DNA from: Lepidodermella squamata | Taxonomy: Eukaryota; Gastrotricha | Length of the DNA: 64,000 nucleotides | NCBI GenBank assembly: GCA_047495785.1 | Contig: JBLDXI010000032.1 | Span: 1,798,001-1,862,000 of the forward strand | Reading direction: 5' to 3' | Notes under the pieces: generated by a model | What the model was told of the DNA's origin: nothing | Database searches by the model: none | Seen by the model: only the letters and a program-made list of their open reading frames with translations | Part shown: positions 35,644 through 47,132 of the stretch, one piece after another | How positions within the stretch are numbered: the first letter of the stretch is position 1 | How the letters are laid out: the number at the start of each line of letters is the position of its first letter | Position numbers and translations under genes: made by a program

Positions 35644-38600
35644 TCAAATGTATGACAACATGCTCAGAGAATAATCGCCATCGATCTGCAAAATTTGACA
35701 AACAGTTGGAGGCATTAATTGGATCAGTTTGACTTACGTCGAATTTGGTAGTTTTATCAACATTGGTAGCGTGGGTTTTGTAGTAATGCATCAAAGTAAC
35801 GATTTGCTGCATACAGGCAGCTATGTGCTGCACATCCGGATCGGTTTGCTGATAGATGAAAACCCGTTTTTAATTTCATTTTACGAACAAAGCCGTCGAA
35901 ACTCACCAAATCAGCAATATCGTCCCGAGCTACTGCTTCGGGTATTCGCCCCGGAGAAAACAACCCTTGATTCTGTTGATTTTTGAATATTTTTCGACAC
36001 CAAAATATCAAACTTGATCGAAATTTACCTTCGAATCCGTCGACGAGCCGCCTTTCAGGGTACCATCCAACCCGCACAACTTTCCAAGAAATTTCAGTTC
36101 AGTTATAGTGAATTCTTTCCAAGACGTCGACGGCTGCTGAAGAACAAGGCGCAATTCCTAGATATATTGTTGATTGGAGATACATAATTGGAAATTACCG
36201 AAAAGAGTACCTGAACGTTTTTCATTGGCGCAAGAAATTGCTCAGCTGAAATAGTGTGCCGCTTCTCGGCTCCATCTAGCTCATGAGGGTTTGCCTGCGT
36301 TAAATTCGGTAGATTGAAATACGGCGATTGAAAAATTGCGAACTCACCATCAGGGTGAATTTTTCTAGACAGAGCGTCCATGGACCTGGTAAACACGATC
36401 GTGTATATTTTATCAATATTTCAATATTTCAACATATTATAGAGACTGGGCAAACAAGGATTTTCACTGCTGTGAATTTGGGTTGCATGTCTTGCGCCCA
36501 AATTGTGAATTTGTCTACAGAGCCGCAATATTTGACTGAATCTGACTAATTTCCCGATCGAAGCAAAGCCGCAATAACGACAGACTTTTGTTTGGTTCAA
36601 TAAAAAACGGTTCAATAAAAAAATCTCCAATTTAAGATTGACGCACAATAGCGTGTTGAATGTTTATTGATCCTACACCAGCCAACAACGTTGCAAATTT
36701 CACCTAGCTATATATCACTGTAAATATTTCTTTGAATGATGGAGGTTTATGTTGCTGCTTTCGTTTTAATAGCAATGAAAATTATCGTCTCTAATGGAGA
36801 TGAGAGCAGTTCCGAGAATTCAACGAAATTATTTGCCGACAGGATTACCGCTAATTTTTACAACCTCTGTCCAGCGGCTAAATCGAGCTACCTGCCGATG
36901 GAAACCCTGCGTTATAACAAACTTAATGGAAGCGATAAATTGCTTCAGGTGGCCGTATCCGTGTTGCTTTACAATTTCATCGAAATCAGCGACGTTGACC
37001 GGAGAATGTCAGTGGTAGCAGAGATGAGTTACGGCTGGGAATATCCATGTCCGAAATTCACCTGTGAAGAATTGTTGCAGGGTGGCGATCGAGTGGTGTG
37101 CAACCACCCAGAGCTGCACTTTGAAGCTACCTCAAGCATCTGGCGACCCCTACTCGTACAAATAAACCCCTATGAGACCGCTCGGCCAAGTAGCGACGAA
37201 TTATCACCCATGGCGATATCAATTTATCCGCTTGATCCATCAGCTTCCTGGCAGCACTTCAAGCGTTTTAATTCTGCTTGTAGAAGGTTTATGTTTCGCC
37301 GTTTCCCATTCGATACTCTCAATTGTTCACTATTGTTCGACTCTGAAGACTCACTGGTTGACTACTACGATGACATTTTCGCTATTGACGCAAGTAGAAA
37401 GGAATTTATAACAGATATGGAAATATGGAAATTGGTTGGTTTGTTCCCTAGAAAGCTATCAGTCAAGCCAACAGGTAGCGATACCATGTACAGCCGAATA
37501 TTTTTCATACTGCTGTTTCAACGGAAGCCTGATTTTTACGTCTGTAACATATTCCTCCCGACTATATCCCTTTTCCTCGTACAGCTAATAGCTCTCCTCA
37601 TTGATCCTTGCACCGTAGACAGGCCGAGTCTAAGCATGGCCGTCGTTCTAGCCTACGCGGTGACGTTGCAAATGATCTATGACCTGATTCCAATGACAGC
37701 TGAACCCGTCTATCTCGTCTATATGGTCGTTACCAAATTCGTTGTTGGCGTTTTCATCACAGTATACATGCTGATTGCTTGCCAACTAAGCAAAACGTCG
37801 GAAAAACGATTTCACTTTGTTCTCGAGAAACCATCCGTTGAATTGAATATATCTCTAACCCGATGTTTAGATATTTTCGTCTTTCTCTTTTGCTTGTTCA
37901 CTGTACTTGTTTCAGATATCTTATACTTTCACTTCATGATTAATGACATTTAATATCCAGTATTATTTTGTGTGACCGTGTTTGTGTTTAATGCAACACT
38001 GTCGTGTTTGCCCAGCCTCTGCGTATTTTCCTCTTTCCTGAATAGAATTGATATTAGTTGAAGTTGAGTACAAAAATAAATTGAGTCAAAGGTTAGAGAA
38101 TTAATTTGTGAGGACAGGTAAAAAAATGACGATGACCTTGGCGGTGGGATTTCTTCCTGCAAATAATTATTTGCTCAGCAGCCAGAAAACGTGTTAACTT
38201 TTGATGCTTTCAAAACAAATGATTATTTCCAGTTTGATAGGAGAAATGTTTCAAGTAGCAGTAATTATTTCGGCATGAAATATTAAAGATAAGTGATGGA
38301 CGTTAGGTATGTGATACAATTATATCTCAGCTAATTAGCAAACTTATAGGCCAAGTTGGCTACCTGCGTGCTTTTTGCTGTAGAAGCCACCGAGCTTTAC
38401 TGTAAAATTGACAACATATTACCATCACCAAGTAAAAAGGGCCCATGGTTAACCGAAAAAGACGTTTCATAATATTGCTTAAATGTTACCTTCTGCTTTC
38501 TGCTTCACCAGGATACTCAGAACAGCTGTGAAACTGTTACGAAAACTGATGCTGTCGATCTGAATATGAGATAAAGCGGTTTGAAAAAAACATGTTGTAA

Positions 38601-38746
38601 TTAAGACAGTCTACCTCAACTCCACAGTAGCCGTGTTCGAGTCGAAAGGTTATGTCAATCACTGACAAGCCGGCGGGAGACGATGAGGTGGACCCTGTCA
38701 ACTTGACAACATATGCAGGTTTCGAAGCAAAGCTCAACTCCAGCAT
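35644..38746 (-). CDS. NICN1: Nicolin-1, subunit of the tubulin polyglutamylase complex
   Basis: Eight exons (38615-38746, 38490-38559, 36348-36385, 36211-36294, 36029-36157, 35907-35972, 35738-35848, 35644-35685) give 223 residues; the family is about 213. Diagnostic blocks in order: LSVIDITF, SISFRNSFTAVLSILVKQK, PWTLCLEKFTLM, ELRLVLQQPSTSWKEFTITEL and a C-terminal FDIDGDYSLSMLSY. Nicolin is a non-catalytic partner in the complex that adds glutamate chains to tubulin in cilia and neurons. Intron 2 (36386-38489) is about 2.1 kb and contains a complete Cys-loop receptor gene on the other strand. All phases agree across the eight exons. An ATG in another frame at 36381 is not the start. A separate short open frame at this site was replaced by this model. 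Confidence 0.85.
36736..37953 (+). CDS. Divergent Cys-loop ligand-gated ion channel subunit, intronless and nested
   Basis: Single exon, 405 residues, lying wholly inside intron 2 of nicolin on the opposite strand. An N-terminal hydrophobic segment could be a signal peptide. The ectodomain includes a Cys-loop-like element, CRRFMFRRFPFDTLNC, with the family FPFD; it has 14 residues between the cysteines, where 13 is standard. Four helices follow: M1 near 266-288 (FLPTISLFLVQLIALLI), M2 near 295-317 (PSLSMAVVLAYAVTLQM), M3 near 320-345, M4 near 376-402. The M3-M4 loop is short (about 30 residues). The M2 sequence does not tell me whether it would pass cations or anions, and I could not place it in a known subtype. 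The lack of introns in a region of many introns suggests a retrocopy. Confidence 0.82.
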   Translation: MMEVYVAAFVLIAMKIIVSNGDESSSENSTKLFADRITANFYNLCPAAKSSYLPMETLRYNKLNGSDKLLQVAVSVLLYNFIEISDVDRRMSVVAEMSYGWEYPCPKFTCEELLQGGDRVVCNHPELHFEATSSIWRPLLVQINPYETARPSSDELSPMAISIYPLDPSASWQHFKRFNSACRRFMFRRFPFDTLNCSLLFDSEDSLVDYYDDIFAIDASRKEFITDMEIWKLVGLFPRKLSVKPTGSDTMYSRIFFILLFQRKPDFYVCNIFLPTISLFLVQLIALLIDPCTVDRPSLSMAVVLAYAVTLQMIYDLIPMTAEPVYLVYMVVTKFVVGVFITVYMLIACQLSKTSEKRFHFVLEKPSVELNISLTRCLDIFVFLFCLFTVLVSDILYFHFMINDI

Positions 38747-40746
38747 GTCAGAGTCCAAGAAATAAATTGCTCTATGATCAACAATGTGAGATTGCAAATA
38801 TGAAAATTTGCTTTTTCCAATGCGATATATGCAAATGAATCGATTTCCTCGTGCAAGAAGGAGTTTTGTAAGAAAGTCAGGAGAAATTATAGTGGATGGC
38901 TTGCAACAGTCGACTATAGTGCCGCTATAGGGACTCGGTGACTTCAGGTCATTGACTGATGTGAAGCGACATCTATTTTAAATGCGGAGTCTAAAGGCGA
39001 ACCTAAAGGCGAAATCGTTTCTCTAATGGTCGGAATCCCAGAAAAGCCAGCAAACATGTCAGCTTTGCATGGAGAATGGAGATCAGTTTTGCAGCCATTG
39101 AAGTTTCCTGGGACGCCATTTGGCCAACCAACGATGCTGACCTGATGCCATTGTCATCCAGTCGTCTGTGGCTGGAACTTAGCCGGTGCCCTTACCTTCC
39201 AGTATCAAATATAAAGCTAATAATCAGGTTAACAGCGATATTAGCATAGCTACAATGTTTCGCCCTGACATTTCAACTAGATTTTCATTTAACTTTCATA
39301 GATACTGCGGTTGCTATGTAGTGGAGATGAGAAGCGCCAGAAAATTCAACTAAGAAACCGAAATATAACGCAAGGCATGAAGATCAGGCATAATTATGGC
39401 ATAAGTATTTCCACGGACGCAATTCCAATTCCTATGTATCATTCTTTTCATCGTTAATAGTCATATGACCAATCAAGTTCTTGAACCTTTTCAACTCCAT
39501 AAAAAAATGAAGCAAATGAAGAAGTTCAAGAAATTTACTATCGTATTCCGTTTTTAATGAAACATCCAGTAGTTGGTTGCTGAGGATATTCTGCTTTTAG
39601 GAAGATGCCTAACCATGGATGGATGGATGGATGGATGTATGTTAGACCCTGACACCAATTCTGGTGATTTAACAGGGCTTGGGTTGATAAGTTGAATTGA
39701 ATTTGATAAGTTAGACTTGTCACCGATAATTTGGTGTTAGGCGCAGAGTGGCACAATAGGATACAAAAATAAATTATAAAAATAGAGCTATGATCTATTT
39801 GGTCCATTCAGACACCTGCTCGATGAAGAATTGCTGCAAATAGGCGGCTTTGCGACAGGCTTTCTAACCAGCTGGATAGGCTGTGTTTGTCGATAAGGAC
39901 GCTTTATTATTTATTTATTCCATTAAATTTTGAATATTTATTTTTGAGACATTCCGATATGAAACTAAAAAATTCTGTCACAAAATAATATCTGGCGTTT
40001 ATTTGGCGAGCGATTTGCAGCTGTCGCGTGCATCGCCTGTGTCGTTGCTGCAAGGCCTGCGTTTCCAAAAACTAGGACTTTTACTACCTGATACTGGTAC
40101 CTGTGTCCTGTGCCTTGAGTATGGTATACTTTTTACTGAATTGAAACTCGCTATGTCTACCTTATACTATAGCTGACTTACCGGAGATGATTCTTTTTAC
40201 TTTTCTTTGTCGCCAGTGCTCATTCGCTGTGTTTAGGAACTAATGCATTGTATTACTGCCGCTCGTTTTTCTTACAAATAAACTTTTTTTACTGTTTTAA
40301 CCTCTGGATTCCACCTTATACAATAACTTTCAACTTGTCACTTGTCAACATTGTTTGGAATGCAGGGTGAAGGGCATTGCACCGTTTACTAAGAGCAATA
40401 AACGGACTTCGCTGCCATGCGCGAAATTCAATATAGTCTTTCGCACGGTTAATTTTTCACTTTTTACTGCTTATGGTCTACATTTGACCTGCTATTGGTA
40501 AAATATCTGCTGGATAAAATTTGCACGTTTCACCTTATGGGAATGACCACTTATCCAATGAGTATGACACGCTCGCCTAAAGCGTGCAATATGCTACTGC
40601 TCGGCGATATCCACCATTGCTTACTTGTTACTTACTGTAAAAGCTGATATTTTTCAGGGCTTATGTATCAGTTTCAGTCATCGATAATATGCTTTTCTCC
40701 TGTGTCATGGAATACTTTTTTATTTTAGTTTTTTGTTCATATAATA
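38747..40746. other. intergenic, divergent between nicolin and KCTD
   Basis: 2.0 kb of AT-rich sequence with an (ATGG)n microsatellite at 39615-39637. No supported gene; an 89-codon minus-strand frame at 39538-39807 overlaps the microsatellite and has no domain. Confidence 0.45.
39615..39637. repeat. (ATGG)n microsatellite
   Basis: Five to six tandem ATGG units, read directly. Confidence 0.85.
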
Positions 40747-41662
40747 ATGGAGCCCATTGATGGAGGTGATGTTGGTTTAGCTAATGGAGATGAAAATGTC
40801 GAAAATCATCGGTCCCAGCTGTTCAAAACACACAGCACGGGCTCTGTGGGCTCTGAAGATTGCATGACCGACAGTCACGACGACGACTTGACAGAAAATG
40901 GCACCAGCAAAGTAGAAAATGGAGATCTGAACTCGGCAATTTCCCCATCTGACGGCATGTCTGGCAGTGATCTTAGCCTTATGAAGAAATTCGGAGGTTC
41001 AAAATGGGTTAAGTTGAACGTGGGTGGTAAAATATTTATGACCACACGTACAACACTGTGCAGAGATCCGAAGTCGATGCTATATCGACTCATTTCCTGT
41101 CAAGATGACACTGAGCTGGTACAATCAGACAAAGATGAAACTGGTGCTTATTTGATTGACCGAGATTCAAAATACTTTGGCGTTGTCCTCAATTATCTTC
41201 GTCATGGCAAACTGATAATAGACAAATTCATATCTGAAGAAGGAATCCTGGAGGAAGCTGAGTTCTATAATCTCGCTGGTCTGATTAAACTTGTCAAAGA
41301 GCGGATACGAGAACAGGACGAGTTGAAGAAGAAGTCTGACACTAAAGGTGTTTACCGCGTTCTTCACTGCTCAGAAGAGGAGCTGACTCAGATGATTAGC
41401 ACCATGTCAGATGGCTGGAAATTGGAGCAGCTATTGAAGTATGTTATCTTTCTGTTGACCTAGTACTTTATTATGCATTATTTCTCATTTCAGCATCGGC
41501 AGCTCATACAATTACGATGGAGGGTGTGACCGGGCCGAATTTCTGTGCATCGTTTCCAAGGAATACCCCTCGAGTGCGCCTAACGCCTCGACGAAAGACG
41601 AATCAACCGATCGAGGCCGTCTTCTCCAAAGTCGCGCCAGTCGTTCGAGTCGTCGTCAATAA
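40747..41662 (+). CDS. KCTD2/5/17 (Insomniac-type) BTB cullin-3 adaptor
   Basis: Two exons (40747-41438, 41494-41662) give 286 residues. An acidic low-complexity N-terminus precedes the T1/BTB domain: [69 protein letters not shown]-terminal domain follows with [17 protein letters not shown] and [14 protein letters not shown], then [18 protein letters not shown] across the splice. The C-terminal block is diagnostic for KCTD2/5/17 among KCTDs. These proteins form pentamers that bring substrates to cullin-3 ubiquitin ligases; the fly relative Insomniac regulates sleep. The stop codon overlaps an AATAAA. Confidence in the subfamily is high. Confidence 0.95.
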
Positions 41663-42578
41663 ATGCCAAATTTTTCATATCTTTGCAGTGCATATCCAAA
41701 AATGCTTAATTTATATGGCTAGCGTTGGTGTTATTGAATCTCGTCTGAACTTTGTCTGATGCCATGTCCTTCACCTTCTCGACTTCAAACCATTTTATAC
41801 TGATTTTGCGAAAAATTTAGACAAGCATCATTACCCATATTTTGGTTTAAATTTTCCAACTGCTTTCTTGACTGATTTTTCTAGTCAGTCGCGCAACGAC
41901 TTGGGTATGCTATAAACTTTTGTGTGCTGTGTGCAAATTGCTCATGAAGACAAAACATAAAGATTAGCTAATAATGACAACAAACATCAAACATGAAGTG
42001 CTCGTAAAATATTGTCTGATCTAGTCGCTTTTGTTTCATTTTTATATTTGATTTTCATTGTTATTTTACTTTTCGGTAATTGCGCTATATTTCTTATCGA
42101 AATGAGAAATGCGCACATGTTCTTCTATTCGTTTTATTATACATGGAAAAACGCCGTCGTTAACAGCGTAAACAAATTTATTACCGTAAAATGCCACATG
42201 TCGCTACTTCCTTCATTGCTTAATACACTCATCATCGTATACGCCGATATAACATCATTTTGTATCGTCGCTACCAAACTTCATTGAGTTTCGACTTCTA
42301 CGAAAAAATGAGTTCCGCTTTGAGTGCGGAAATTAAGGCGGCGCTTTTTTATACTTCATTATTAAATTGACAGAAGGCTATGTATTGGTCATATAACGTG
42401 ATAATTTTGTGTTGACACGCGTGCGTTTCTGTAAGACGAACTCTCAACTACTAAAAAGACAATGTCTTGCTGTTCTTGTCGTTTCGAAAAGGATGACTAA
42501 AATTAATTACGTAATAAAATGCGATTTATTAATGTTGGTTTCAATTTGCTTGTTAGGTAATTTTCTTTCTTTGAAATC
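41663..42578. other. intergenic between KCTD and GAR1
   Basis: 916 bp, AT-rich. Short hydrophobic frames at 42012 and 42409 are not convincing. An acceptor-like TTGTTAG at about 42551-42555 lies 24 bp before the GAR1 ATG, as for a 5' UTR intron or a trans-splice site. Confidence 0.45.
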
Positions 42579-43610
42579 ATGGGATTTGGCGGCGGACGTG
42601 GGGGACCACGAGGCGGAGGTTTGTAGAGGAAGGCGTTTAATTAATTACAGGAGTTGATTTTACGTCATTTCAGGACGAGGATTTGGAGGTGGACGCGGGG
42701 GCGGTCGCGGTGGCGGCCGTGGCGGTTTTAATAATTTTGACGCCGGTCCTCCTGAACACGTTATTGGTAAGTCGGTTTTCACCCGGAATAATGAGCTTCA
42801 TTAGCGATAAACGCGTGTGATAGAACTTGGCAAGTATATGCACCCGTGCGAAGACGATCTCGTCCTGAAAGCTACGGTCGGAGGCGTCCCTTATTTCAAC
42901 GCGGGCGTATTCCTCGAGAACAAGCAGCAAATCGGAAAAGTCGACGATATTTTCGGTCCCGTTAATGATTTCGTATGCGCTTCTTCTTGAAGAGTCGTCT
43001 CAAATTTCTACCTTTTTGCTTTTCTAATACGCAGTATTGCTCCGTCAAGCTAATCGACGAAGTGAAAGCGTCGAGTTTCAAACCTGACCAAACTGTAAGA
43101 TGATACATGCAATTAGAAAAACTTGTTTACACCTATCGTCATTTTTTCGCAGTTTTTCGTCGATCCTGCCAAATTGCTACCTCTCCAGCGCTTTACCAAC
43201 CCTCAACCTTCTGGCAGGGGCAGGGGTGGTGGTCGAGGTGGACCTGGTGGGCGAGGAGGTCCTCGCGGCGGAGGTAAAATGAGTCGATGAAAATCAACTC
43301 ATTTTCGCAATTTTTCTGTGATTTTTAGGTAGAGGCCGAGGTGGCCCTGGTGGATTCAGGGGAGGCGACCGCGGTCGTGGAGGTAATTTTTGGAAAAATA
43401 AATTTTGTGCGATTGAAAAGCTCACTCTTATTAAGGACGCGGAGGCGGTTTTGGCGGAGGTCGAGGCGGCGGATTCGGAGGAGGTAATTATTAAAATATT
43501 CTATGCAATATTTTTTCAATTTTGTTCCTTAAGGTCGAGGCGGTGGCTTCGGCGGTGGCCGCGGTGGTGGTGGCGGTTTCGGTGGCCCGAAGCGCGGTCG
43601 TTTCGACTGA
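42579..43610 (+). CDS. GAR1: GAR1, H/ACA snoRNP core protein
   Basis: Eight exons (42579-42618, 42674-42766, 42824-42972, 43035-43094, 43153-43273, 43329-43382, 43436-43483, 43534-43610). The centre is the Gar1 fold: [76 protein letters not shown]. It is flanked on both sides by Gly/Arg-rich RGG regions, the N-terminal one starting [16 protein letters not shown]1 joins dyskerin, NOP10 and NHP2 in the particles that pseudouridylate rRNA and snRNA and in telomerase RNP. The C-terminal RGG region is cut by four introns that each interrupt a Gly codon after its first base. The protein ends [10 protein letters not shown]. Confidence 0.96.
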
Positions 43611-44071
43611 GTGGCCTGCAGTCATTAAGGCGCATTTGCTCAGAAGCTCAAAAAGTTTTATGTACCGATGTGCCGAATCATTTTTGTGCTACTACAGCCT
43701 TTTTGTGGTTTCAAGTCCGTTGTTTATTACACTCGCTGCTGAAACATTGGGAAAATAAAATAGCATAATTTTTTTATCGCCCTGTTGAGTGCTAATCGCT
43801 GACCAGCCAGACGTGAAAACTTGATATTCTCATGATATTCCAGAAAACAGCGTAAAACACTAAGTTCATATTCGGAAAACTGCGGGCAGCAAGATACCGA
43901 CCTTTAGTCCTCAATATTTTTCCTTGGTCGATTATTTCATGGTAAGCAGCAGAAGTCCTCCGCTCAACATCTTTTGCGAATCACGAGTAAACCATAATTT
44001 AGGCTGTTTCAATAAATTACAAAATTTGACACATTCTGGGTTTTTATTCGTCATTATCCTCCTAAATTTTG
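43611..44071. other. intergenic, convergent after GAR1
   Basis: 461 bp between convergent genes with the GAR1 poly(A) signal at 43754-43759; nothing else recognisable. Confidence 0.45.
43754..43759 (+). promoter_or_regulatory. poly(A) signal AATAAA of GAR1
   Basis: Hexamer about 145 bp after the GAR1 stop, in a T/A-rich context. Confidence 0.45.
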
Positions 44072-44633
44072 TCACTGAGGTTGTGGTGTAGGTGGGATCA
44101 ATGTAATCCAGGTATACGGTGCAGTCTGGGTCTGCTGCGTTGGGGGTGTTGGCGTAGTGGTCGTCGTAGTTGTGGCGGGATAAACGATGTTCTCGTTGAA
44201 AGCGATGACAGAAGAGACGATGGCTTTGTAGAGGGCAATCAAACACACGGCGATTACAAACCAATATTTATCCACATCGAGTGCCTCGGTTTTGTAGAAA
44301 TACCCAATAATTGTCGTTACGAGCGACGTGATCAGAATATTGGCTGCAATTTTTTTACAATTGGAAAAATTGAGTTTGACATTGAATCAACAATCATATA
44401 AAAAACTTGCCTACGAGCAGAAAAGCAGAAGGGTCGACCAAACCCCGGGCAAAGCAAATTATGGATGCTGCAATGAGAGCAAGTCCCGTTGCAACACCTA
44501 GCACCCGAACAGCAAAAGTCTAAATGCAATCGAAAAAATTGTCGATATATATTGATGCATATTTTCTCACGATTTTCGGGCTGATCGGATGATAAACTGC
44601 TCTTTCGTCAATTGTTTTGAATGCAGACGACAT
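44072..44633 (-). CDS. Small multi-pass membrane protein, unknown family
   Basis: Three exons (44571-44633, 44411-44519, 44072-44343) give 147 residues with consistent phases. I do not recognise the family. A short N-terminus (MSSAFKTIDERAVYHP) is followed by three likely membrane helices: about 22-46 (FAVRVLGVATGLALIAASII), about 53-77 (LLVANILITSLVTTIIGYFY) and about 86-106 (YWFVIAVCLIALYKAIVSS). The C-terminal 40 residues are rich in Thr, Pro and Gln and end in PQPQ. The second intron has a GC donor (gcaagt), not GT. A gene for another small membrane protein starts 225 bp away in the opposite direction, so the two may share a promoter. Topology recalls MARVEL-like proteins, but with only three helices that is a guess. 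Confidence 0.7.
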
Positions 44634-44858
44634 TCTTTAGCCGGCCAGGAGTGAATAAGGGAGCAGAATAGGGCTAGGATTTTGCCCGCTAAATGGCAGT
44701 GCTTATTTGATAATGAATTAGCAGTAAGAAAAATTGAGCCTGATAACTATCGTTTGTTATCTCAGTTGCGGATAGTGGGAAGCGTTCTCTATGATAGATA
44801 CGAAATACACAAGATTTTTCGACCGGCTTAGAGTTAGTGAACATCTAAGAGCTAAACA

Positions 44859-45446
44859 ATGGCAACGAAATCGCCTTTCAGTGGAGGATCATACGGTTCC
44901 ACGCCGAGTGCCCCAACTCCGTCTCAAAATGCATCCTTATCCGCGGCTGAGTCATCAATGTTGGACGGGATCCGAAATGTATAGAAAATAGAAATAATAT
45001 TTCTTATTATTTAAAAAAATTGTCCAAATTAAGGTTTACCGCTGATTTTCTAAAATATTAAAATGTTTTTCAGCAAAAGAAATCGACAATATTTATCCTA
45101 GTCGTCGTCCTGCTGTCTGTTTTGGTAATTTCCGATTTATTATTTTACGCCATTTCATATGATTTTCCAGGTTTCGGTGATTTTGGGTATCGTGGTGACT
45201 ACTCAAAAACCAGGTGCCGAGGGGCAATATTTCTGCTTGTCGCTTGGGCTGCTTCTTATGACTGTCATGGAACTCATTTTAGTAAGCAATTTAAACTCAA
45301 GTTATCGTCTAATGAGTAAATATTTGGTGTAGATTCGCTTTTCTATGAAAGATCAACTGCCATCGGCTTCTAACTGGGGAATATTCGTCATCGCAATCGG
45401 CTTACTCATCGAGTCAATTTTAAACGACGTTTTCATGTATGCGTGA
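44859..45446 (+). CDS. Small multi-pass membrane protein, unknown family
   Basis: Four exons (44859-44978, 45074-45124, 45171-45281, 45333-45446) give 131 residues, all phase 0. I do not recognise it. The N-terminal 40 residues are Ser/Pro-rich and hydrophilic (SGGSYGSTPSAPTPSQN). Three hydrophobic helices follow: STIFILVVVLLSVLVSVILG, YFCLSLGLLLMTVMELIL and WGIFVIAIGLLIESILNDVF; the protein ends MYA. All introns are short and have regular GT-AG ends, and the coding phase is continuous, which supports a real gene. It is divergent from the 147-residue membrane protein on the minus strand. Confidence 0.7.
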
Positions 45447-45885
45447 ACTGCAGGCCATATATACTTGAAAACTTTCCGAAAGCCTCGAATACTTTGACTA
45501 ATTCAATAAAATTATCGGGTATCATATTTCAAACAGGTGCATGCGCCATCTCTGAAATCTCAGACAAGATAACGATCAGAAAGAAAAACAACACCTTGCA
45601 CTCGAGTTCTCAGAAACATGTAGTTTTATTAAGTAAATTATATGAATTGAGTCATCCAATTGCACCAAAAACTGTGAAGCGAACAACCTCGAGTTGTCTT
45701 CTGAGAATTTACACCTATGAGAATTGCTTGAAGAGTGAAAGCACTACAAAACACCTCAACCAGATACAATAGTTTAAATCACAATAAAATTCATCAAAAA
45801 ATTACAAGTTGAAGCAGAAACAATGAGACAGCAAAAATATAGTAAAATTTCAGATCAAATGCTTGCATTGCAGATTTTTGAGATC
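45447..45885. other. intergenic, convergent
   Basis: 439 bp between convergent genes. A 109-codon open frame at 45443-45772 overlaps the preceding gene's stop and lacks any domain; not called. Confidence 0.45.
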
Positions 45886-47132
45886 TCAATCTGAGTCAGA
45901 ATCACTAATGCTGCTGTCACTTTCCGAAGAGGACGACTCCTCTTCAGAACTCGACGAATCGCTCTCTTCTTTCGATGGCTCGACTTTTGGCAACTGCTCA
46001 ATGACTGTATAAATGATTGGTTCCTCTGAGATATTTCGCTCTTGCTTAGCGGTTGTAACGGCAGGTAACCACCTGTTATTAGATGGCTTCTCTTCGTGGT
46101 GGTTGACTTTTTCCCGGCGTCGTTTTGAAGGCGAAACGGATCCACAACCTGGCGGCGAGCGCCGGTCAGCTTTAGGCATGATTTCAATTTGCCGACTTCT
46201 GGTCGGTTTTCGTTTACGACTATCGATAATTTCAGTAACTATACGACGACGTATGGTGGTGGCACGCAGAGGGCTTCGCTCACGATCACTGAATCTCTCT
46301 TCACTTCCGCTGAAGTCAGCTCTTTCTTTGTATTGAAGGCGTTTACTTCTGCTAGATGGACCCGGATTTGGTTTTGGGGAATATCGATCCTCGTGACCTC
46401 GTCGAATCGGCGAAGGCGAAGAGTTTCGATAACGAAACTTTGGCCTGTAAGAAAGCAATGGAAAATTAGAAACCAGCAGGAATGTGAATTAGGCTTAGGA
46501 GTTCGATCTATAAGGTTTAGCAAAATCCATGGCAGTTTTACATACTTCCTCGCAATATCAATGAATGCATTTGAAGAAGAATATCTCGCTGATAAATTAC
46601 AGGCCGATTCTCTTTTTTCTATCCGGTGAATGCAGCCGAACAAAATCCATGAATAGATCGCGAACTTACTCAATTCCACGCTCTCTGAGTTTCAGAATAT
46701 AGGCCTGGTAGCTTGCAGGAGCTCGTCCGTCATCACGAATCGGCGTCGGTCGCGCAAACTCAATACGCAAGGGTCGATCGAAAACAACTCTGAATTACAT
46801 ATAATTTTTGCGATGAAAATGGCTTCATAACCACAGTTACCTTCCGTTAAGCTTTCGCTTGCACCTTTCGCAGTCAGTCTTGTTATGGAACACGACGAAA
46901 CCGAAACCAGGGGGATTTCTGCAAATTTATTGCAACAAAGCATTATTGGCATCAAAGAGTTTCGAGTGATATTGGAAACGAACCTTGCGACCCATACGTC
47001 TATCAAATCACCGAACTTGGAGAATTCCTTGTTAACATCGGATGTGATTACGTGTTCACTCAAATCACCAATGAATAAACGATAGCCGTCGTAGAATTCG
47101 TCGTAAATCGGCCGATCTGAAGTTAATGGCAT
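45886..47132 (-). CDS. RRM protein with Arg/Ser and acidic Ser-rich tail (SR-like)
   Basis: Four exons (46984-47132, 46841-46918, 46670-46789, 45886-46444) give 301 residues. One RNA recognition motif occupies about residues 15-90: RNP2 is YRLFIGDL and RNP1 is GFGFVVF, and its last strand is RPLRIEFARP. A short conserved-looking segment (ASYQAYILKLRERGIEPKF) follows. Then comes a region rich in Arg, Ser and Pro (RRGHEDRYSPKPNPG, SDRERSPLR), then a C-terminal acidic run of Ser, Glu and Asp ending ISDSDSD. This layout suggests a nuclear pre-mRNA splicing factor related to SR proteins; I cannot name the orthologue. The upstream sirtuin on the same strand ends 125 bp before this start, with a TTCCCTAG acceptor-like site between. 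Confidence 0.83.

Noticed and set aside
36103-36381. Separate 97-residue gene starting at the ATG near 36381
   Set aside because: Reading frame and splice sites show nicolin exons 3 and 4; the open frame through the short intron is accidental.
45443-45772. 109-codon ORF between convergent genes
   Set aside because: Starts at the stop of the preceding gene and has no domain; probably 3' UTR.
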